A stretch of DNA of 64,000 bases from Jeotgalibaca arthritidis (GTDB lineage: Bacteria; Bacillota; Bacilli; Lactobacillales; Aerococcaceae). This document shows, piece after piece, positions 58,480-64,000 of this stretch. The translations under genes and the position numbers were made by a program. Positions within the stretch are counted from its first letter, which is position 1; every line of letters starts with the position of its first letter. The notes under the pieces are model-generated. The model worked only from the letters and a program-made list of their open reading frames with translations. It made no database searches and had not been told where the DNA came from. The stretch spans positions 62,001-126,000 of the forward strand of contig NZ_CP049740.1 in NCBI RefSeq assembly GCF_011100465.1, given 5' to 3'.

Positions 58480-60365
58480 ATGTTAAACGTCTTAAAAAGA
58501 AATAAAAAAATGGTAGCAACTCTCCTAAGTGGTATTTTAATTTTAATTGGTTTTTACGCTCAAACTATTCAATTAGATACAGAATCAGCCTTAATTTTTA
58601 TCGGTGCTTTTTTAATCGGTGGCTATTCGCAAGCTAAAGAAGGCATTATTGATACCGTTAAAAATAAACGCTTGAATGTAGATGTGTTGATGGTTTTGGC
58701 TGCCATTGGTGCCTCATTGATCGGTTACTGGTTTGAAGGTGCCTTATTAATCTTTATTTTTTCTCTATCAGGTTCACTTGAACATTATGCGCAAATGAAA
58801 AGTAGCGATGCCATTCGGTCATTAATGACTATTGTTCCACAAACTGCTCAACGCTATCAACTAGATGGGAGTTTAGAGCAGGTGGATGTTAACGAATTAA
58901 CGATCGGTGATCGTGTTTTTGTAGCTAAAGGAGAAAGTGTTCCTATTGATGGCTTATTAACAAGTGCATTTGGCATGTTCGATGAATCTTCTATTAATGG
59001 TGAGTCTATGCCAAGTGAGAAAACAAAGGACCAACAAGTTTATGCTGGCAGTATTAATCTGCAAGAAGCGGTTACGATTACCGTTAATAAACAAGCAGAC
59101 GACACATTGTTTGCCCAAGTTATTCGTCTAGTCACAGAAGCTCAAAACACCCCTTCTAAAACTGCTCGCTTGATTACGAAACTTGAAAATTACTATGTAT
59201 CAGCTGTCCTTATTTTTGTCAGCCTCATGTTATTTATTTTTTATTTTGTTCTAGACTGGGGATGGAGTGAATCCTTTTATCGCAGTATGGTTTTACTAAC
59301 TGTAGCATCGCCTTGTGCCCTTGTTGCATCCGCAGTCCCCGCTACACTATCCGCCATTTCTAACGCTGCTAAAGCTGGAATCTTATTTAAAGGTGGGATC
59401 GCTATTGAGAATCTTGCCTATTTAGATTGCATCGCATTTGATAAAACAGCTACATTAACAAATGGCAAACCGGTTGTAACGGACTATGCTATTGATGACT
59501 GCTATGACGAAGAGGAAGTACTCAGTATTGTCTATGCCCTTGAAGAAGGATCAACGCATCCCATTGCTGCAGCATTTATCAACTTTATTGAAGAGAGACC
59601 CTTTCATACCCTATCTCTCCTTAATAAAATTGATTCAACCGGTTTTGGTTTATCGGCACATTATCATCAGATCGACTGGCGAATAGGAAAAGCTGATTTT
59701 ATTGACGGTGTAAATCCTTTTTCAAAAGAAACACAACGCTTATCCGAAGAAGGAAAAACATTAATTTATTTGGCAGCAGATCATCAGATTATTGCCTATT
59801 TCGCCTTACTCGATACGGTCAAGGAAGAGGCAAAGGACGTTATTCGTTTCTTCAAAGCACGAGGCATCCAAACCGTTATGCTGACGGGAGATCAGTTTTA
59901 TACGGCGCAAGCAATTGCCCACGAACTCGAACTAGATGATTATTATGCCAATTGCTTGCCCGCTGAAAAGGCAACGTTAATAGACGATTTACAAAAAAAG
60001 TACAAGCGTGTTGCTATGGTCGGGGATGGCATTAATGATGCACCCGCACTTGCTCATTCAGACATTGGGATTGCATGGGCCAAGGAACGGATATCGCTAT
60101 GCAAACAGCTGATGTGGTTCTCATTAATAATAGCTTAAGTCTCCTTCCCTATTCCGTCTTATTGTCCAAACGTTTAAGGAAAATCACCCTACAAAATATT
60201 GTTTTTTCTTTGGCTGTGATTATCGTTCTGATTACTACTAACTTACTTCAATTGATTAATCTTCCGCTTGGTGTCGTTGGCCACGAAGGAAGCACCATTT
60301 TGGTTATTCTAAACGGTCTCCGTCTGCTCGCCTTTAAACATAAAGAAAGTCATCAGGATAGTTAA
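58480..60365 (+). pseudogene. P1B-type metal-exporting ATPase, frameshifted near the C terminus
   Basis: Two frames together give a ~628-residue heavy-metal P-type ATPase without an N-terminal metal-binding domain. The membrane motif SPCAL (about residue 277), GDGINDAPALAHSD and, in the second frame, HEGSTILVILNGLRLL identify the P1B-4 (PfeT/FrvA/ZosA) group, which exports Fe(II) and similar ions. The frame breaks at about 60074, where one base is missing before ATGGGCCAAGG. The phosphorylation motif reads DKTATLT (D321) instead of DKTGTLT. ATG at 58480 with AGGTGA. It may be decaying, or the break may be a sequencing error. Confidence 0.85.
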
Positions 60366-60385
60366 ACCTCCTGATGACTTTCTTT
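60342..60385. terminator. Bidirectional terminator between the ATPase and aminotransferase genes
   Basis: AAAGAAAGTCATCAGGA (60342-60358) and its perfect complement (60369-60385) form a 17-bp stem around a 10-nt loop. It overlaps the 3' end of the ATPase gene and serves both converging transcripts. Confidence 0.9.
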
Positions 60386-60390
60386 ATGAC

Positions 60391-61578
60391 TTATTTTCTT
60401 TTCTTCTCAATAAACTCAGCAATTCGTCTAACACCTGCATGAAACGTCTCTTCTGAAGTCGCATAACTGAAACGAACATGGTTTGGCATTCCAAAACCAC
60501 TTCCAGCAACAAGACCCACGTGAGCTTCTTCTAAAAGGGCCATGACAAAATCATCCACATTATCATAACCGGTTAATTTTGACGCTTCCTTGCAATCTGG
60601 AAACAGATAAAAGGCCCCTTGTGGTTTAGCGTGCAATTTGAAGCCCTCTAATGACGCAACGAGTGGGTAGGCATGATTGAGTCGGTCTTCAAATAAGGCT
60701 TGGTTGTATTTAAGAAAATCGGTTGCATTGGTTAAGGCAGCTAAAGCAGCATACTGACTAATTCCAGCTGGGTTCCCACTCGTCTGACTCGCTATTTTAT
60801 CTAAAGCTTGAATAATCGTGGTGTCTGCCATCGCATAACCCATTCGCCATCCTGTCATCGCGAATGCTTTAGACATCCCATTAACAACAATGGTTTGTTT
60901 TTTGATAGCCTCTGACAGTGACGCCATAGATGGACTTGTCGCACCATTAAATACAAGTCGATTATAAATTTCATCTGAAATAATAAAAATATTATGCTTC
61001 ACACAAAAGTTTCCTATTGTAGTCAACTGTTCCTTATTAAAAACCACACCAGATGGGTTGGACGGTGAATTTAAAATAAGCAGCTTTGTTTTTTTAGTGG
61101 TATAACGTTCCAGAAGTTCTTCTGTTACTGCGAAATCATCATCTATACGGGTTTCTATGAAAACAGGCACACCACCTGCTAGCTTAATTTGCTCGCTATA
61201 ACTCACCCAGTAAGGTGTTGGAACAAGTACTTCATCGCCTTCATTAATTAGACTTTGAAAGAGGTAATATAAAACTAACTTAGCTCCTGCTGAAACGAAT
61301 ATTTGATCAGGTCTGTAGTCAATGTCATCATAGCTTTTATGGTATGTCGAGATTGCTTCTCTCAATTCGCTAATACCCGCACTAGCTGTATAATGATGAC
61401 CCTTTCCTTCGTACATCGCTTGATTAGCCGCATCTAAAATATATGCTGGGGTATCAAAATCTGGTTCCCCTACTGTAAGAGAAATCACATCAATGCCCGC
61501 TTCCTTTAGCTCTCTTGTCTTTTGAGTTGCCGCTAATGTTGCGGATAGTTGAATCTGGTGAATACGATTTGAAATCAA
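60391..61578 (-). CDS. Pyridoxal phosphate-dependent aminotransferase (aspartate aminotransferase type)
   Basis: 395 residues, class I fold. TVGEPDFDTPAYI, NSPSNPSGVVF and the PLP lysine in VNGMSKAFAMTGWRMGYA (about residue 235) place it in the subgroup Ib aspartate/prephenate aminotransferases. TTG start at 61578, fixed by AAGGGGTGA upstream; it nearly touches aroK. Its place at the end of aroC-aroA-aroK suggests aromatic amino acid transamination, while aspartate aminotransferase activity is equally possible. Confidence 0.88.
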   Translation of the reverse strand: MISNRIHQIQLSATLAATQKTRELKEAGIDVISLTVGEPDFDTPAYILDAANQAMYEGKGHHYTASAGISELREAISTYHKSYDDIDYRPDQIFVSAGAKLVLYYLFQSLINEGDEVLVPTPYWVSYSEQIKLAGGVPVFIETRIDDDFAVTEELLERYTTKKTKLLILNSPSNPSGVVFNKEQLTTIGNFCVKHNIFIISDEIYNRLVFNGATSPSMASLSEAIKKQTIVVNGMSKAFAMTGWRMGYAMADTTIIQALDKIASQTSGNPAGISQYAALAALTNATDFLKYNQALFEDRLNHAYPLVASLEGFKLHAKPQGAFYLFPDCKEASKLTGYDNVDDFVMALLEEAHVGLVAGSGFGMPNHVRFSYATSEETFHAGVRRIAEFIEKKRK

Positions 61579-61583
61579 GCAAA

Positions 61584-62096
61584 TCACCCCTTTTTAGTAT
61601 CAATACTGTCTGTTATCACACTTACTATTTCTTCTGTAGAAAGTTGATCCGTTTGAATGACATATGAAGCTGCAGCTTCGTATAAAGAAAGGCGTTTTTC
61701 AAGCAAGGCTTGAACAGTGTCTGTCTCTTTAGCTTGTGCAAGCGGACGTATATTGGTTGTATCTTGAATAATTCTCTGCCAAAGTGTCTCAAAACCAGCT
61801 TGTAAATAAATAACACAGTCATGATTTTGAAGGAGTTTTAGACAGTCGGCTGTTTCCACACAGCCACCACCTGTTGAAATCACTACGTTTTGATGGTGGT
61901 ATTCCTTTAATGTCGCTGCTTCAATTTTTCTAAACGCTTGCTCGCCATATTGATCAAAGTAAGTCGCAATTGGCATATTAATCTGTTTCGTTATTTCTGC
62001 ATCTAAATCTATAAAGGGTTTATTCAATGCCTTAGCTAATTGTATGCCGACACTTGTTTTCCCAGCACCCATAAAACCAATTAATATTTCAGCCAT
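61584..62096 (-). CDS. aroK: Shikimate kinase
   Basis: 170 residues. P-loop IGFMGAGKTSVG (about residue 6), shikimate-binding FIDLDAEI with DxD, and VISTGGGCVE (about 80). It phosphorylates shikimate at O3. ATG at 62096 with AAGGTG upstream; an adjacent GTG at 62099 is less likely. 15 nt behind aroA. Confidence 0.93.
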   Translation of the reverse strand: MAEILIGFMGAGKTSVGIQLAKALNKPFIDLDAEITKQINMPIATYFDQYGEQAFRKIEAATLKEYHHQNVVISTGGGCVETADCLKLLQNHDCVIYLQAGFETLWQRIIQDTTNIRPLAQAKETDTVQALLEKRLSLYEAAASYVIQTDQLSTEEIVSVITDSIDTKKG

Positions 62097-62111
62097 CACG
62101 CACCTTCCTTT

Positions 62112-63392
62112 CTAGGCCTGAACGAGTCTAGCAATCTCATCAAAGAAAGTCGGATAACTGATATTTACACAGTCCGCATCTTTCATATGAACCTCGCTTT
62201 GTGTTAATAACGCTGCGACTTGCAGCATCATCCCAATGCGATGGTCACCAAAACTATCTACTTCTGCTCCCTGTAATGAACTGCCTCCATGAATAATCAT
62301 GCCGTCTTCCGTCTCATTAATGTGAGCATTCATCTTGTTTAATTGAGATGCTACCGCATGAATACGATCCGTTTCTTTTACTTTTAATTCTTCAGCATCT
62401 TCAATGACTGTATCACCTTCTGCCTGTGTTGCTAGAAGCGCAATGATCGGAATCTCATCAATTAATCGCGGAATCATTTCACCATTAATAGTAGTTGCTT
62501 TTAATTGGCTCGTTTGAACACGAATATCCGCACTAATCCCATTTGGACGCATGCTAATGGTTATATTACCACCCATATCTTTAATGACATCGATGATACC
62601 TGAACGTGTTTCGTTAATGCCTACATTTTTTAAAAGTAAGTCACTATTTGGTACAATTAAACCGGCAACAAGGAAAAAGGCTGCTGAGGAAATATCACCT
62701 GGCACTTCAATGGTTTGTCCTTTAAGTGTTTGTCCACCTTTTAGGCGGATTTCTTTCCCGTTCACATCGATTTGACCGCCGAATTGTTGTAACATTTCTT
62801 CTGTGTGGTTACGTGACCGTTCCTTTTCAATAACAACCGTCTCACCTTCAGCCTGCAAGCCAGCTAGGATAATGGCGGATTTCACTTGAGCGCTCGCAAC
62901 TGGCATCTCATAGCGAATCGCTTGTAGGTGATCAACCGGTTCAATTGTTAGCGGCGGTAATTCGGTCCCTTCATGGCCATGAAGCTTTGCTCCCATTTGG
63001 CTTAAAGGCGTAATGACACGTTGCATAGGACGCTTATTTAAATACTGGTCACCTGCTAAAACACTCTTGAAGGGTTGTCCAGCTAAAAGTCCCGCTAACA
63101 AACGAATCGTCGTGCCAGAGTTTCCAACATCTAGTAACTCACTTGGAGCAGTGAGTCCATTCATTCCCTTACCTTCTACAACAATTTTCTCACCGTCATC
63201 ATGAATGGTCGCACCTAACTGACGCATAACTTGAATCGTGCTCAAGCAATCTTCTGCCCGAAGAAAGCCTGTAATTCGAGTTTTACCTTCAGCAATCGCA
63301 CCTAGCATAATACTACGGTGAGAAATAGACTTGTCGCCTGGTATCGTTAATGTTCCCTTTAGTTGTTTGGCATGGTGAATTAATGGTCTCAT
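62112..63392 (-). CDS. aroA: 3-phosphoshikimate 1-carboxyvinyltransferase (EPSP synthase)
   Basis: 426 residues, sister fold of MurA. Conserved [19 protein letters not shown] (about residue 18), [19 protein letters not shown] (about 88), KRPMQRVI and [14 protein letters not shown]. It joins PEP to shikimate-3-phosphate; the active-site region around residues 88-100 decides glyphosate sensitivity, which I cannot judge here. 4 nt behind aroC. Confidence 0.96.
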   Translation of the reverse strand: MRPLIHHAKQLKGTLTIPGDKSISHRSIMLGAIAEGKTRITGFLRAEDCLSTIQVMRQLGATIHDDGEKIVVEGKGMNGLTAPSELLDVGNSGTTIRLLAGLLAGQPFKSVLAGDQYLNKRPMQRVITPLSQMGAKLHGHEGTELPPLTIEPVDHLQAIRYEMPVASAQVKSAIILAGLQAEGETVVIEKERSRNHTEEMLQQFGGQIDVNGKEIRLKGGQTLKGQTIEVPGDISSAAFFLVAGLIVPNSDLLLKNVGINETRSGIIDVIKDMGGNITISMRPNGISADIRVQTSQLKATTINGEMIPRLIDEIPIIALLATQAEGDTVIEDAEELKVKETDRIHAVASQLNKMNAHINETEDGMIIHGGSSLQGAEVDSFGDHRIGMMLQVAALLTQSEVHMKDADCVNISYPTFFDEIARLVQA

Positions 63393-63396
63393 TTGT

Positions 63397-64000
63397 TTAC
63401 TCCTCTTCTATCCACATATCCGGGTTTTTGCTGTATTCACGATAATCGCTAACTGCTTTTTTCAATTCATCAAAACTATCGTTAGGGAATTTTTCTAAAA
63501 CAGCTTGAACTAATTCTGTCGCAACAACGGCTTGCGCAATAATACTTGCTGCTGGAACAGCGGTTGTATCGCTTCGTTCAATACTTGCTTGGTATTCTTC
63601 TTTTGAATAAATATCAACACTTTGTAGTGGACGGTAAAGCGTTGGAATTGGCTTTTTGACACCTCTAACAATGATTGGCATCCCATTTGTCATACCACCT
63701 TCAATACCACCCAAATGATTACTTAAACGGTAAAACCCTTGCTCTGGTGTATAAGCAATTTCATCCATTACTTCACTACCGTAACGTCTACCTACCTCAA
63801 AGCCGTCACCAAATTCAACACCTTTGAAAGCATTGATACTGACCATTGCTTGCGCAAGTCTAGCATCAATCTTTTTATCCCATTGAGTGTAACTTCCCAA
63901 ACCAACTGGCAATCCTTCAGCAATAACTTCAACGACGCCACCTAATGTATTACCAGCTCTCTTCGTTTCATCAATCTTGTCTTTTACTTGTTGTTCTTTA
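63397..64000 (-). CDS. aroC: Chorismate synthase (5' end outside window)
   Basis: The frame is open from the window edge to the stop at 63397, ~200 residues of the C-terminal half. [45 protein letters not shown] and the ending [15 protein letters not shown] are diagnostic. It makes chorismate from EPSP using reduced FMN. The N terminus and start lie beyond 64000. First visible gene of aroC-aroA-aroK-aminotransferase. Confidence 0.95.
   Translation of the reverse strand, partial: KEQQVKDKIDETKRAGNTLGGVVEVIAEGLPVGLGSYTQWDKKIDARLAQAMVSINAFKGVEFGDGFEVGRRYGSEVMDEIAYTPEQGFYRLSNHLGGIEGGMTNGMPIIVRGVKKPIPTLYRPLQSVDIYSKEEYQASIERSDTTAVPAASIIAQAVVATELVQAVLEKFPNDSFDELKKAVSDYREYSKNPDMWIEEE

Overview
This 64-kb window is chromosomal DNA of a low-GC Gram-positive bacterium of the order Lactobacillales. 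Supporting signs are AT-rich DNA, strong AGGAGG-type ribosome binding sites, frequent TTG/GTG starts, CtsR and CggR regulation, EpuA/YwzB/Mbl next to MurA, and the MurT/GatD pair. Genes for oxidative TCA steps (acnA-citZ-icd), de novo serine synthesis and the shikimate pathway point to a fairly prototrophic member, for example of the Carnobacteriaceae/Aerococcaceae. The genus cannot be fixed from the sequence alone. Most genes are on the minus strand, so operons read from high to low coordinates.

Layout. 1-0.8 kb: ilvE (cut by the window edge) behind a leader with a short Ile/Leu/Val-rich ORF and an attenuator-like terminator. 0.8-2.8 kb: lipoprotein, metallophosphoesterase, acetyltransferase. 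2.9-3.3 kb: tmRNA (ssrA) on the plus strand, then a cluster of palindromes. 3.5-10.4 kb: phosphatase and class III fbp, then secG-est-rnr-smpB. 10.5-14 kb: serC-serA-DUF1015. 14.3-21.6 kb: glycolytic operon cggR-gapA-pgk-tpiA-gpmI-eno, with a terminator between gapA and pgk. 21.7-22.3 kb: clpP under a CtsR box. 22.5-27.7 kb: acnA-citZ-icd. 28.06-28.13 kb: tRNA-Arg(CCG). 28.2-31.4 kb: an ISL3-family element interrupted by an IS3-family element, both with intact target duplications. 31.5-34.5 kb: ywzB-murA-mbl-epuA. 34.7-41.3 kb: F1Fo ATP synthase operon atpBEFHAGDC, without atpI. 41.4-46.2 kb: tdk-prfA-prmC and glyA-upp, with upp frameshifted. 46.3-48.4 kb: murT-gatD (plus strand). 48.6-50.2 kb: membrane protein with a YtrA-type regulator. 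50.4-54.7 kb: heterodimeric ABC exporter with a TetR regulator and two clear operators. 54.7-58.3 kb: AI-2E-family permease, orphan PTS IIA proteins and a lactonase-family protein. 58.5-60.4 kb: a P1B-type metal ATPase gene broken by a frameshift. 60.4-64 kb: aroC-aroA-aroK-aminotransferase.

How the genes fit together. Most of the window is central carbon metabolism and its control: trunk glycolysis, FBPase, serine branch, citrate-to-2-oxoglutarate branch and shikimate pathway. The rest is ATP synthesis, cell-wall synthesis (MurA, Mbl, MurT/GatD), ribosome rescue and RNA or protein quality control (tmRNA/SmpB/RNase R/ClpP).

The least ordinary parts are non-coding: the ilvE leader; a structured repeat of about 160-210 bp present twice in inverted orientation, each time directly behind a stop codon; a three-unit tandem repeat of hairpins with an exact 51-bp period; and the palindrome cluster behind tmRNA. 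I did not find a defence island, prophage, CRISPR array or biosynthetic cluster.
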